The notes under the pieces are model-generated. The model worked only from the letters and a program-made list of their open reading frames with translations. It was not told the origin of the DNA and did not search any database. This document shows, in pieces, positions 46,455 to 59,060 of a stretch of 64,000 bases of DNA (the stretch's first letter is position 1; each line of letters starts with the position of its first letter). This stretch comes from Carettochelys insculpta (lineage: Eukaryota > Chordata > Testudines > Carettochelyidae). A program made the translations under genes and the position numbers. The stretch covers positions 8,798,010-8,862,009 of the forward strand of contig NC_134144.1 in the NCBI RefSeq assembly GCF_033958435.1, read 5' to 3'.

Positions 46455-46876
46455 GCCAGTCTACACTACACTACAGAGTTTCGTCAAAACACATGGAATG
46501 TCCACATTCCCAAGGCGTTCTGTCAACAGTAAATTGACAGAACGTGGCCCTTCTGTTGACAGCCTCCTGCTGCTCCCCCCTGAGGAAGAACACCTCTGTC
46601 AACCCAGTCTGTCGACACAAAGCTGGTCTAGACATTCTGGGTGACTCTCTGCAGACAGACAGGACTTCCGGGACACTGGGCAGCACTGTCTGCTGTGCTT
46701 CCAGTTGTCCATTCTGTTGAGAGAGCAGCCGGGCAGTCCAGCCACGCTCTGTTGACGGAGCATATCTCTCTCTCTATCCACTTGGCATTCTGGCCACGAT
46801 CTATCAACAGAAGTTTGGCTGGGAGATATCTTCTCACAGAAACTTGTTGAGAGATCACTCTAGTGTAGACATGACC
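46455..46876. mobile_element. TGTCTACAC-type short transposon
   Basis: The left end gccagtctacactacactac and the right end, reverse-complemented (ggtcatgtctacactagagt), share the family core. Internal ttctgtcaacagtaaattga, cttctgttgacagcc and ctgttgacggagcat motifs match the copies at 6480-6672 and 8345-8790. TAA follows the right end, but the left flank reads TTT. Confidence 0.65.
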
Positions 46877-46925
46877 TAAGGACTGCTTGTTGTTCTTTAG
46901 TTAATTATAGAATTGGCTACAAGTA

Positions 46926-47252
46926 CAGGTTAAACCTTTCTAGTCCAGCACTCTCTTGTCCAGCAACATCTGTAACCTGACATGATTTTAGTTAGCTGGA
47001 TGACCACTTATCATGGGTGTGGGCAAGATTCCAGTGGTCCCATAAAGTTTGTTTACAGCCACCAGTCCCGGCTCTCAGTGGTCTGTGCTGTTATTTATTT
47101 GCAGTTTACCCCTAAATGTCTTCTAAGAGCCCACTAAGCAGTGGAAGTGTTGGTAATGCTGCTAGACAATACTGACCTCCCATCATTTGGCAAATTCTCT
47201 TATTCAGCCCCAGTCAGGTCCCAAGGGTGTCGGACTAGAGAGGTTCAACCTG
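46926..47252. mobile_element. CAGGTTGAACC inverted-repeat element
   Basis: The copy begins caggttaaacctttctagtc and ends ctagagaggttcaacctg, and TA is present directly on both sides (46924-46925 and 47253-47254), as with Tc1/mariner-type insertions. Internal blocks match 25432-25754 in the same orientation. Length 327 bp. Confidence 0.75.
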
Positions 47253-47668
47253 TATTGTTTTTGATGAGAGACCTAGAGTTCACTTGTCCTGGCACTTGAC
47301 TGGCTCTTAAGGACTGGAAGTAACCTGAAATATTGAGACGATTTTTGGTGTAAGGGACAATATGTCAAACAGATAGGCTTGCCTGGGTGGCACAACAGAC
47401 CAGAGTACTCAATGACACTGCCTGTGATTCCATATTAAGGCTTTTAAGCTCCATAGTGCTTGAGAAGTTCACACTTGTTACATGGGTGATATAATCTAAG
47501 TATTGAATTCACAATCCTTGTGGGGTTCATGACCTGTTTCTTGACAATCTTGACAACCTGGGGAGCTGCTCTAGATAGTCTGATACCTGGCCAAAGTTAT
47601 TATCTATGGGGCTTTAGTACTGCAGCTAAGGAGAAGCTGTTCACCATGAACAGCTTGTTGCATAGACT

Positions 47669-47687
47669 TTTTTTTTTTTTTTTTTTA
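47669..47687 (+). repeat. Poly-T run
   Basis: About 19 consecutive T after catagac. No element attached to it was recognised. Confidence 0.85.
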
Positions 47688-49119
47688 CATCTACACAGGT
47701 ATTATGTTAATTCAAAACATAAGGACACTGAAATCCTACTGGGCAGATTGAAAAAAAAGATCTGTGTCAATGGGTGCCATAGTCAGAGGACTGATGCTAG
47801 CAAGTAACCCTGTAGCTTCAGAACTTCCTGCAATAAACGGTCACATTTAGCTTCATGAAAGCATGTCTTTGGTTAGTGAAATGATTTCTATATTTTCCCC
47901 TCCTTTCCAACAGATCAAACTAAATAGACGTTTACTGAAACATGAAAGCCACCTGTCATAAGAGTTTTGTATTGCTGTGCTTTATTTCGAAACACTACTT
48001 AAAAAAAACCTGCTGTAATATGTAAGACAGGTGCCACCTCAGTTGGAGAAATGTGTGCCAGGCATCTGGATCTGGCTCCCCTCGAACTTAAAGTCAGATA
48101 TAGCCCTCTTAGCATTTTCTGACCATGCATCCACCTCAGTACAGAATCAGCAGCACCTCTTAGCAATGACCGGCAGGACGTGTTAGCTCTGGAAATGTCA
48201 GTTCAGGGATGGACTGAGCATTGTTGTGTGTGTATGCAGGGGGGCTTACGAATTCCATATTAAAAATAAAGTTAAGCCAAGGTGATATAGTTGATAAAAT
48301 TGGCAAAAGTGTCTCCTTGAGCCTGACATGCTCTCATGAGTTAGACCGCATCTAGGTATCCCACTGCCTACGGGCCTTGCCAGCAGAGATGTCAAGAAAC
48401 ATTCGCTGGAACTACTGTCTCACTGGGTACAAGTCACCCTGGTGCATAGGGATAGTACAAGGTCTACACACCACTTATTTATACACATATTTTAGAATGT
48501 GTGTGTCTGTGAGTCCATCCATCTGTAAGTCTGTTGGTTAAAATAACTCTTCCTAAACCACAGGAGATAGGACCACCCAATTTGGCCTGCAGATTCTGCT
48601 TACCGTAACTTAAACCAAAGCCAGGCTTTGGTTGTGCCAGGGAACTGGGAAGTGCCTGTAAGCCAATGGTTTTCCAGAATATGGACAGGGAGGGGCATGG
48701 AGAGGAGGGACGACATACTTTAGACTTAACACTGGGGGCAGCAAGCGCAGGGTACAGATATACAGCAGAGTGAACACTGAGGGCAGCCATGGCAGGAAAA
48801 CAGTGGCCAGCTGGGCACGAGGGTCTTCACCTTGGTGGATACCACACAAGATAAGTGCTTGCCTGCCCCATCTCATCCCAGCCCTTGGCTTCAGTGCTGG
48901 ATGGGTGTGGGGAGGAGTTCTGATGGCCATAGCGCTCCCAGGACCCCGCTGTTGACATATAGCAGAGCCCCTGCCTCCCTGCAGACACCAAGGCCAGGAA
49001 ACTTGTCCTGCCGCTCACCACCAGACAACAGGCTGAGGCCAGAAACTGCAGCCCAGGAAACAGGACTGGGCCTCTGTGAGGAGATACCAGGACAAGGTAG
49101 GGCAGCCTTGTTCCTCCCC

Positions 49120-49920
49120 GGACCACCACCACCACCACAAGCCCCCCGAGACCTCCCAGCTCCCTGCCCCATAACCCCCAGCCCCTACCCTGATTTCTAA
49201 AGCCTCCATCCCCTGCCCTGAGTCCTCCAAACCCTGACCTGACTCCTCAGCCCTAAGCACACCCCCAAACCACCAACCTGCAGCCCTTAGCCCCTTGCCC
49301 TGTGCCCCCTTCTCCTTCCCTACTTCCCGCACGCACCATCCCCTACCCTGAGCTCTCTAAATCAGGCATGTCCAACCCACGGCCCTGGATAGCTAGTAAT
49401 GTAGCCCCACAAGATCGTAAACTTTTAACATTATTATGTGATTTACATACATTAACTATATTATATAGTTTATATGCGGCCCAAGACAATTCCTCTTCAC
49501 TCAATGCGGCCCAGGCAAGCCAAAAGGTTGGATACCCATGCTCTAAATGCTGCCCTGACTCATCCACCCCCAGCATCCTCCCCAGCTAGTCTCCTGGCCT
49601 GAGACACCCATTCCCAGCTCTCACCCCAGCCCCCTCAGCAACCTACCCTGTGTCCTTCAACCTTCCCAGCCCCTGTAGTTATTCCTCCACACTCACACCC
49701 TGGCCAGAACCGCCCTGTCACTTACCCTGAGCCCCACTCACACACTGAATCCTCCTCAGGACGGTTGAACAGCTGTCCTGAGTCCCCCCAGCACTGAACG
49801 CCCTGCGCTCACTCCACCACCCCCCATGCCCTGCTCTGGCCTCCTGCCCCATGCCCAGTCCCCTGTCCTGACCCCTGCAGCCCCCACTCCATGTCCTGAG
49901 TCCCCTCCAGGACCCAAGCA
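49120..49920 (+). repeat. C-rich degenerate tandem region
   Basis: Repeated ccctgccctgagtcc-, cccagcccct- and cctgactc-like units with few G and A. It resembles a decayed minisatellite with irregular period. The minus strand is G-rich and could form G-quadruplexes. It is interrupted by the hAT element at 49363-49540. Open frames in it are compositional. Confidence 0.6.
49363..49540. mobile_element. Short hAT-like element with perfect 8-bp duplication
   Basis: Ends are caggcatgtccaacc and, reverse-complemented, catgggtatccaacc. CTCTAAAT occurs on both sides (49355-49362 and 49541-49548), a perfect 8-bp target duplication. Internally, acggccctgg and atgcggcccaggcaagcc are typical of related hAT elements. 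At 178 bp it is a deletion derivative. Because the AT-rich element sits within C-rich repeat sequence, its borders are very clear. Confidence 0.85.
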
Positions 49921-50312
49921 ATGCCAGGTACATCTGCTCGTGTCCTAGGCTGAGGATGGAGGTGGGATTTGGGGCGTGTGTATGCCTTCTTCTGGCTCTC
50001 TGCACCAGACTGAATGCCTCTGTCTCTCCTAAACCAGGGTGCTGTATTTGTCACACACTTCAGCTGTTTCACACAGAAGATTAAAACTTCCATCTGCAGC
50101 TCTCTTTCTTAGCCTGCTCCTGTTCTCGCTGAGATCAAAGGGCATCAAGTGCTGAAATAGAAACAGGATCACATCCCACATCACTGACGCCAAAAATCCC
50201 CCAAGTATGAGATTCTGAAGCATGGAAAATGGACAAGAACGCAACACAAAACCCATCCGTAAATACAAATATACAATATAAATATTGTAACAGCCTTGCC
50301 GAAGGACTCTAA

Positions 50313-50636
50313 GCATGTCTGCACAGGAAAGTTGTTTCAAAATAACAGCGGTTGGCTTACTTTGAAACAGGAAAACCTCATTCCACAAGGAATAACACCT
50401 ATTTCGAAATAGTGGAGATGTAGACAGGAAACTGAGCCTATTTCAAAATAACCCCTAGTGTGTCCAATGGCTGCCTTTTGAAATAGGCTCTGTGTGTCGA
50501 TGCTCTCTTTTGAAAGAGCTAAGCACTATTTCAAAATGTATTTTGTGTATAGCAGCGTTATTCTGAAATAAGCTATTCCTCTAAAATCTCTTCCAGAATA
50601 GCTTCTTTCACAAGGAGGCTGCTATGCAGACATACC
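50313..50636. mobile_element. TGTCTACAC-type short transposon, TTTCAAAATA subfamily
   Basis: Left end gcatgtctgcacagg, right end reversed ggtatgtctgcatagc. The interior is rich in tttcaaaataa, tttcgaaatag and tttgaaatag motifs. No clear target duplication. Confidence 0.6.
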
Positions 50637-52127
50637 TCGAGGGAGTTACCTTTCAGGTAAAGAGCGACAAACAAATCAAGGAAAAAAAAATTCCTGAGAT
50701 GCAAGCAGCAGCAAGGACTGACTAAGAGAAAGCAGGGAATTAAATTCATCTACAGAATCTCCTTCTAAAGCTTTTTGATTTTGTACATCATCATCGGAGC
50801 ATTTAAAATCCTCCAATTTAAAAGCCTCGACTTCGGCAGCCTCCTCACTGCTATTCTCTCTGTAGATGGCTTCTCCCCAAGAGCTAATTCTATGACACAG
50901 CCATATGGTTACCTGAGATCTGGCGTGATGCTGACATAAGCTGCTGGCCAAACTAGATGTGAACAAGAGAACAGCATCATTCACCTGCTGTGCACACTTC
51001 CTTCAGCACAGACTTGGTAACAGACTTTTTCATAACCTTTATCCCACAGGACTGGAACTGCTGGATTCCTCTTATCCCTCTGACACCAAATTACCACGAC
51101 AGGCAGGAGTGCAAGGAAGAGTGACTTTAATAAGGAAGTCGCATTCAACACTCTCCTTTATCACTGGAGAGCTTCACGCAAGGGAATGCCTATGGTAGTT
51201 TTATAACAACTTCTCTGTATATTTTGAGACCTTCACTTTCTAAGATAAAAATCTCAGCCCACTTCATGGACATGGAGGGCCTAAATGGCTGTTGTAGTCA
51301 TAAGGAGATGGGCACTGACAGGGTTATCTCTATAAGGGAGCAAAAGGTGGTGTGCAGAGGGGGGCGCTTATTTTAAAGTTGTAGGAGAAGAAAGGACAGG
51401 AGACAATTGGGGGACAGTGGCAGGGAGGACCAGTGAATCTGCACATCTCACCAGTTAGTTCTGCTTCTACACCCGGATACGCTCCTGTTGCAGGGTCTGA
51501 ATCTGGATTTCAAAAATTCCAATGTGCAAGGGAGTTCTACCTTAACTGTCTCATGCCCATCTCTGCTAGTGAGAGAGAGTTATGTTCAGAGTGGGCATAT
51601 GTCCATAGAAGGACAGCGTGGAAGACAGACTTGAGCTCAATGTTGCTCTACAGCCAAAGGCAGCATCCGTGTTCTGCTGGTGAAAAACAGAACCGCATTT
51701 CATTCTTGATATTTAATTCTCTTCAGATGCCATTCACAGCAGAGACAAGACTGCTGAGAATCCTACTCCCTAACATTCAATTACTTTCCAACCACTGAGC
51801 AGACTGTTCATAACTAACTTCCCTGCTCTAGCATATCATCCTGATCCTCACTGAAACAAAGAAGAAAAAGCAAGATGGAAAATAAATTACAGGCTGTGAA
51901 TACCTTTTTCACCAAACCCATCATTTATCGTCTCCCAAAATTCCATATCTTGTAATTATGGCTGTGCATGGTCTTTCATAAACTTCCCCACAAGGACTAA
52001 AGTGAAGGCATTTAAAAACATTCCAGCTTGGCTTCATGTCATTAACATATTCTTCAGTGAAGAGAGAAAGTTTTCATATTTTCTGTGCCACTGTTCATAA
52101 ATTCAAGTTCATAAAAAGTTGTTATGA

Positions 52128-52422
52128 GGAGGGAGAAAAATGATTCTCCTTAACCTTTCAGGGTAGGAGGCAATGTGCTTAAATTGCAGCAAGAGAGGTT
52201 TAGGTTGGACATTAGGAGAAAATTCCAAATGGTCAGGGTGGTTAAACAATGAGATAAGTTGCCTAGGGAGTCTGTGGATCCTCTATCATGGGAGCTGTTT
52301 AAGAGCAGATTAGTTAATCAACTGTCAGGAATGATTTAGATGGTGCTTGGTCCTGCCATGAGGGCAGGGGACAGGACTGGATGACCTCTCGAGGTCCCTT
52401 CCCGTTCTAGAATTCTATGTTT
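52128..52422 (+). mobile_element. CR1 LINE 3' tail
   Basis: Blocks tttcagggtaggaggcaatg, gtttaggttggacattagga, gctgtttaagagcagattag, atgatttagatggtgcttgg and actggatgacctctcgaggt, then tctagaattctatg, form a typical CR1 3' end. Confidence 0.9.
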
Positions 52423-54279
52423 TTTCCCCGAGGATGTTCACATCCTAGCCCTTCCTCTTAATGTATTTTGTAAGGATTTTTGGCCCTACTATTCTGACCT
52501 CCTGACATATTTCCTGCTCAGGTGTTTTATAATTCAGACTTGGGTTCCTCTGAGGTCAACGAGACTTCTCACATAAATTTACACCCAGGCCCCTTTACCT
52601 TGCAGAACTGGGGGCTAGGAAAATGCTCTGAGAGCAATCACACACATAGACACCCCACAGAGCTCATCAAAATACGAGGTCTCGTTCTCTGCTTGCTTAC
52701 ATCAATTTATTCACTAGCGCAAGTGAACTTCCTTCAGTGGAGTCATTCCTGATGCACACTGGTGTTAAGTGGTATCAGAATCAGGCTCATATGGGGAAAA
52801 ATGTTTGGGAGAGTGGTCAGACGGAACCTAACGAGCACCAAGAAACAGTCTCAATACATACGCTATAATTGACCATTGATTGTACAGCTTTCAGGGCTTT
52901 TCACAGAGGCTGTGGAAGGGGATTTGGTTCTCATGTATGGGAAAAGACCTGAGGAGAATTACAGTAGGGTCTCAACGTTCATGATCCTCAGGTTTGCAAA
53001 TTCAAGTATTCAGGAGTGGCCGCTTCCCAGGGGCAGGGAGCGCCGGCAGCCGCGGCATCCCTGGAGACCTGGGGAGGAGCACTGGCAGCTGTGGCTTCCC
53101 TGGGGCTCCGAGCCTCCCATATTCACAAAATTCAGCATTTGCAAGGGTTCTCAACATGGAACCCTCGCGAATGTTCAGACCCTACGGTACTATGACTAGC
53201 ATCTTTCAGGCACACACTCTGAACTTGGGGCCAGACCATGCTCTCACCTCAGTGAGCCTCATGGCATGATTTGTGTAAAACCGGTGGATGAATTCACCCC
53301 CAGCAGAGGGACAACACAAAGCCTTTGCATAAGTTAAATCCCACTATGAAGCCCCCCAAGAAAGGGTACGTAACTTGCACATACACCTAATGGTGGCCCT
53401 CCTAATTGGGTGAACTTCACCCATTCTGAATCAGGTTGCCTGCAACTGATTTTCCATGTTAAAAAAAAAAATCTCTTGACGAAGTCAGTGGCCAATCCTG
53501 TAGTCTTTACTTGGGCAAAATCCCCACTGACTTCAACTAAATGGGATAAGCGCTCTCTCCAAATTATACCCAATACCACTGGGAATAAGAATGGCCTTAT
53601 TCAACCAATACATTCAAACCCCTGTTTCGTTAGTTGAAGTACCCCTCTGAACGGTGACATATGAAGAGTCACCAGACTCACAGTTGTGGGGAAGAGGTGT
53701 GAATGCGATTATTGTATTGAACACATAGGCACACGCACACACACAAGTAGAACATTATTCAGGTTGCAAAGCCAATCTTTCAAAAATTAGGAAACGGCAT
53801 AATTACAGCTCTGCAGCCTTACGTCTATCTCCTGGTGTTTATGCATTATGTTGCAGACTTCAATTACATGGTCATATACTACTTTTTCCAGATGGCCTGA
53901 TACAGTCTGTGCAGGAAGGACCTACGCAGGAGATGGTACGTTATCAGTGTTCTCTGTGCGTAGCTTCATAGGTTTTTAAAGAAACAAAATGAAAAAAAAA
54001 AAAAAGCCCGAGAAATTCCACCATGTGGCACCATAATCACCCACATGAGCCATCAGAAGGTTGGAACCTTCAGATCCACCACTCAAATGTATCCACATGA
54101 TTTAACACAGTAACTGATAGCAGTAGTAGGTTGTCACCCTTTATCCAGACAGACACTAGAGAGGGATTTCACAGACGTTATCAGATAGAGGAATGGTGAC
54201 ATTCAGGAATCTCGGATTCCATTCCCGGCTCTGGAAGGGAGCAGTCTCTCACAGGCACATATTCCTCTGAACACTCCAT

Positions 54280-54780
54280 AACATTTGACCCCTTCTGCCT
54301 TCCAAACTTCCCCTCTCCCTATCTTATCTCTTCCCCATTTTTGGCTGCTTGTCCCAATCCCATTTTCCTGGCGTATGCAGGCCCAGTTTCTACTCCTCAG
54401 GCTTCTCATCACTGTCTCAGTCTCCTTCCCCAGAAGTCCTAGTCTACCTTGGCCAATTCCTTTTCCAGTTCCAATCTCCTTGTATTACTGCCTGCCATTT
54501 CCAGCTTCTCCCATCTCTTGGCTCCTGATCCAATCCATCTGTTCCCACTGAGTTCCATTTGCGTCTCTTCCCCTCACTGCCTGGGCACATTCTCCAGCTG
54601 CTCTGTCTCCTCGTCTCCATCTACCTTCCCAAGATCTACTCTTCCTGTGTTTCTCTCTCCATCTCTATCCCCAATCTGCCCCAGTCCTCCCCACACGCCC
54701 TTGTTATATCAGCCTCCTTTCCCCTTCAGCTCCTTCCTTCCGCCCCACTGGTTCTAAGTCTCAATCTCTTTACCCAGCTA
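54280..54780 (+). repeat. Pyrimidine-rich tract
   Basis: About 500 bp are strongly C/T-biased on the plus strand (cttcccctctccctatctta and ccttcccctcagctccttcc style). It is not a clean tandem repeat. The strand asymmetry could allow triplex formation. The open frames rich in Ser, Pro and Leu here are a product of composition. Confidence 0.5.
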
Positions 54781-54811
54781 ATTGCAGTGCGCCTCACAGC
54801 TCACTGTCTGA

Positions 54812-55107
54812 GGCCTGGTCTACACTAGGAAGGTAAGCTGATTGTAGAAATGCAATTCAAGCTATGGCAATTGTGTCACTAGAGTCGAGTTATCTGCAAT
54901 CAACTTACCTGGCCATCCTCACTGAAGAAGGTCAGTGGGAGAGTTTTTCCTGTCGACCTTCCTTACTCTTCATGGGAATGAGGAGTACAGGGTTGACTAC
55001 TGACCCCAGATCATTTGATTTCACACATCCCCACTAGGCATGCGAATTCAAACTTCAGAAGATTGACCCAGAGGGGGACAATCTTTTGCATTGTCTAGAT
55101 GTACCCC
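54812..55107. mobile_element. TGTCTACAC-type short transposon, ggtaagt subfamily
   Basis: The left end is ggcctggtctacactaggaa and the right end ctagatgtacccc. Internal ggtaagctgattgtagaa, cagtgggagagtttttcctg, tcgaccttccttactcttca and attgacccagag blocks match 60422-60674 and 18478-18760. Confidence 0.65.
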
Positions 55108-56196
55108 TAGTCTCTTTGCTTACTACTCCCAGTCACCCTAGGCACACAGGGGACAGCCTCTTTGCTCATCACCCCGCCACCTCATTCTTTGTCCATGTTT
55201 CTTTCCCCACCACCAGCCTTCAGTCTCCCCTTACCCAATGTATCAGGTACCCATTTGCATCTGGATAGACTGAAGGCAGCCTTTGTGCGTGAGATCAAGC
55301 AAGAATCTGACCTCAGACCCTCAGGCCTGTAGTAAGTCACCATACCTCATACAGGCTTATACTCAGGTCAAATTTGAGCCGATTTGCATGGGGATGGTAA
55401 AAGACACGTCTCAGACACCTAGGCTAGTCCCTCCTCAAAGGCGTGAGGCTGCTAAAGTTGTTAAAAAGAATTTTTATTTACTGTTGGAAAACCAATGTGT
55501 TATTTTGCTAGCCTCAACCCTGGCAACAGCTGAACTGTTTTAGCTGAAAGTTAAAAAAGAAAAAAAACAGCTCAAGACAGACACTTGGCAGGGAAAATTC
55601 CAGCCTCAACAATTACAGTTTGGCAAAGTTACAAGCAACGGAAAAGAGCCTCATAATGGGATGTGTCAGGCAGCCTTAATAACAAGCAGTGCTACCAGCC
55701 CTGCCTATGATCATGTTTAAGCATAATGATTACTGGTTTACATCTTTGAAGGGTTCAGTTTATTGCTCCATGTAAAGCTTCATTATAGCTAAAAGGAAAT
55801 CATTGGCTTTTATCTAGTTAGTCCTAGGGTCACATCACTGAATTGGCTATTCTCTTAACAGCCAAAAATAGTCCATGTCAGCAGGGAAAGGAATAACTAA
55901 TGGGAGTATAAATTCGTTAAGTTCTAATTCTGTTATGCACCAGAGAAAATGAAATGTTTAAATTGTGACATTAAGTGACGATCACACACCCATGAAATCC
56001 CTAAAAGCATGGAATAAATCCAAAATCACATGCAATAAAGTTAATATATGGTTTTCTCATGTGTATCATATGGAAAAGCTTTTCCTCCAGATTTAACAAG
56101 TGGAGGGAAAATCATAAAACATTCCTTAATACTGGGAACAAAAATCTGTATATAATATAATGTATGTTGTTTGCACCATGGGATAGTTTTACAGAA

Positions 56197-56365
56197 GTTC
56201 CTGAAATCTCTTACTTGGCTTTGCATTTGCAGACTTCTAGTTAACAAAGGATATAATGATGCTCTATAAAGAAAAAAAAGCTCTTGGATTCAGCTATCAT
56301 CTCCCAATTTCAACCTGGAATGAATCTCTCCAGCTATTTTGTAAATCCACAAAAACAGACCCAAC
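56197..56365. repeat. Local duplicate, copy 1 (paired with 58858-59025)
   Basis: Reads cctgaaatctcttacttggc, ttaacaaaggatataatgat, tttcaacctggaatgaatct and gtaaatccacaaaaacagac. The same sequence in the same orientation recurs 2.66 kb away at about 80 percent identity. No known repeat family was recognised. Confidence 0.65.
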
Positions 56366-56668
56366 CCAGCGGCTAGAATGGTTATTTTTATTGTTTATAA
56401 AGTACCTTGCAGTAGCACCGAGAGGCCTTATATCCATTATGCAAGGTTCTGAACAAAACTCACAGCAAAATGATAGTCTCTGCACCCAAAAGCTTGCAAT
56501 CGAAATATAGGTAAAGGGACAACAGGTGGATTTAACAAACAGACTGGGGAGCACAAAGTCAATGAGACAGCATAACTCTGCGTATCTGATAGGTATAAAC
56601 TAAATTGAAAAGAATTCTTAAAAAATGTTCCCATCCACATCTAAAAAAGGAGAAGATCTGAATTAAAC

Positions 56669-56712
56669 TAACCCCCCCCCCCAAACCAAACCAAACCAAA
56701 CCAAACCCCCAA
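56669..56712 (+). repeat. Poly-C followed by (CCAAA)n
   Basis: About ten C are followed by five to six tandem ccaaa units and then ccccc. A simple repeat. Confidence 0.85.
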
Positions 56713-56965
56713 CAATTCAGCAAATTTTGTTTCTGGTACTAGACTTCAAAACGTAGATTCAAAGTTTGCCTAATTATATGAGACTACAAACTTTATCAAT
56801 ACTCCTTTCCTCATACAAAGAGTGCCATGGACTTCAAGATCATAGGTATCTTCATTTGGATGGATTTAGGCACATAGACTAAGCTAAACATGTTTAAGGG
56901 GAGTGGTAGTTAATCTTTAGGTCTTGTGTTACTGAGGGCATCAGGTAACAGGAGCATAGATACTG

Positions 56966-56967
<2 letters not shown>

Positions 56968-57012
<45 letters not shown>

Positions 57013-57029
57013 ACACACACCCCCCCCCC
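56968..57029 (+). repeat. (TG)21(AC)5 then poly-C
   Basis: A (TG)n run to 57010 switches directly to (AC)n at 57011-57020 and then to nine C. The TG/AC junction is self-complementary, so it can form a hairpin as well as Z-DNA. Long uninterrupted dinucleotide runs are usually length-polymorphic. Confidence 0.9.
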
Positions 57030-57171
57030 GCATGGTAAGAAACCTCAGAGCCCAGGTTTACTGACTTGGGCTCCTGGTGTTCATGCTAGACAGCTAAGAA
57101 TAGCAGTGCAAATGTTCTCGCGAGGGCTGGAGCCTGGGCTCTGTAACCTGGCTATCAGAGAAGGTCTCAGA

Positions 57172-57450
57172 GCCAGGCCCGCTGACAGAGGGAAGTGGGT
57201 ACAGGGGACAGTTGACCCCAGGCCTGGCATTTCAAAGGGGCACAGAAATGAAGCTACTGCTTCTGAAATACTGCAGAGCACTGTGCTGCCACTCCATGTG
57301 CAGATCTGAAGAAGCACTGGGGGGCAGGGCCAATTGTCCTAAGCCCCGCCCCTTCAGCCCTTCACCCCACCCTGCCAGGGAAGGGAGAACCAGGCCCCGC
57401 TCCCACCTTGCCCCTGGGCTGTGGCAAATGTCAGTCCCACTGCTCAGAGC
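57172..57450. repeat. GC-rich dispersed repeat, copy 2
   Basis: Shares gcccgctgacagagg, caggcctggcatttcaaagg, gctgtgctgccactccatgt, cctaagccccgccccttcag and accttgcccctgggctg with the copies at 42869 and 63630, same orientation. Confidence 0.7.
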
Positions 57451-58021
57451 CCAAGCCCTGTTTGTGCTGTTAACATCCACGCTGCTATTTTTAGCCTCTT
57501 AGCTCAAGGCCTGTGAGCTCAAGTCAGGGGGCTGGTCTCTGAGACTCGCCATACTGGTTTCTTTATTCCAGCTGAGACACACCCATGACACTGCCTTTCA
57601 GCTCTGCAATTTTCAAATGCGAACAATGCCTTTCCACTTCAGCAACATGAATCTACTTCCCCTCCACTGACCCAGAGTACAGAAGGGTAGTTAACATACA
57701 ACTATACAAATCTGATCCAGATTGAGCCTGCGCATTGCTGTTTGGCGAAGCATGTTCTGTGAATCACCGTTCTCCTCTCAGATTGACATGAGGCAAGTTA
57801 TCCAGAGCAAGGCTGAACATGCATTCTCATCTCATCCTGCTGCCCGAGCTACTCTTTTAAGTGAATACACATCAAAGTGGTTATTGTGTGTGTGTGCTCG
57901 TTAAAGAGAGCAGCTGCTTTCCTTGAATTACTGGTATAATACAATAATAAACATAAACGTAGTATGCGTTGAGCACTTCTCATTTTCAAACACATATATC
58001 GACTCATTTGTACTCACTACC

Positions 58022-58325
58022 AAGGGTGCCGACAGTTGTCACAGGCCCTTGGACAAGGCGGGAGAGGGGCCTGGTTCTGTGCCCCAAAAGGGATGGGGCC
58101 ATGGATGGAAGGGGCGGGGCCTAGGGCAGTCAGCCCTGAGCACTGCCCAGACTGCAGAGCTGCCCCCTCACCCAGCCCCATGCAATGGTGGAGCAGCTCT
58201 GCCACGGCATTTCAAAGGAGCCTGGCGCTCCAGCCACCACTGCTGCCAGAGTAGCAGCGCCAGCAGCCAGAGCTCTGGGCCGCTTTGAAATGCCAAGCCC
58301 CAAGGCAACTGTCCCCTCTTCCCTC
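58022..58325. repeat. GC-rich dispersed repeat, copy 3 (partly inverted)
   Basis: The right part reads ctctgggccgctttgaaatg and ccaagcccc, the reverse complement of the aggcctggcatttcaaag block of the other copies. The left part reads ggggcggggcctagggcagt and cagccctgag, the reverse complement of the agggctgactgccctaagcc block. The copy is inverted relative to 57172-57450, about 570 bp away. Confidence 0.65.
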
Positions 58326-58857
58326 CTGCATCATGGGCCTGCTCAGTACTCCTCTGGGGGATTCAAAACCTATGGGAATTAATTGACTTCAGAGGGCTGC
58401 GGATTGGACACTACGGGCCAGATTGTGAGCCCCTTCCTCACAATGGGGAGCAGCGATTCACACGAACAGGTCCAATGGAGCTAGATAATGTGAGCTAATG
58501 GTTCAAAACCTGACCCTGAGTCTCATCCACAAAGTGACTGACCTACTGGTCTTATAGCATATAAAGGTCATATTGCCAGGAAGTGGCAGACCAGGACTTC
58601 CAACTCCATGCTCCATTCTTATAAACCACAGGCCTTCCACAAAGAGAAAAGTCTCCTCTTACTTACTATACTAGTTTTCTTTTCAATACACGTAAGTTGC
58701 TTTGTGTAAAAATCAATTAAAATCATTCAGCATCTAATTCTTCAGTCATTATTCAAGCAAATGTTCCATTAAATCAAAAGGACTGTAAAATGGGGCCATC
58801 AGTCATCAGCAAAATTTCAAAAATTAAAAAAGCTAAAGAATAGACATTGTTTGAGAT

Positions 58858-59025
58858 TTGCCTGAAATCTCTTACTTAGCTATGCATTTCGAGACTTCTG
58901 TTTAACAAAAGATACACTGATTTCTGATTTCAAATAAAAAAGCCTCTGGGATTCACGTACTGACTCCAAGTTTCAACCTGAAATGAATCCAGCTATTTTG
59001 TTAATCCACAAAAAACAGACTTTAA
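58858..59025. repeat. Local duplicate, copy 2 (paired with 56197-56365)
   Basis: Reads gcctgaaatctcttacttag, ctatgcatttcgagacttct, tttcaacctgaaatgaatcc and gttaatccacaaaaaacaga. It ends within a few bases of the place where its partner stops matching. Confidence 0.65.
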
Positions 59026-59060
59026 AGATAGTGTCACACAAACACATTTCTATCTCGCTG

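Noticed and set aside
50676..50984. Minus-strand frame with an acidic stretch (EAAEVEAFKLEDFKCSDDD)
   Set aside because: It looks somewhat protein-like, but I cannot match it to MAP2 or any other family, and no convincing splice sites surround it.
54285..54828. Overlapping Ser/Pro/Leu-rich open frames
   Set aside because: They are products of a pyrimidine-rich tract in all three frames.
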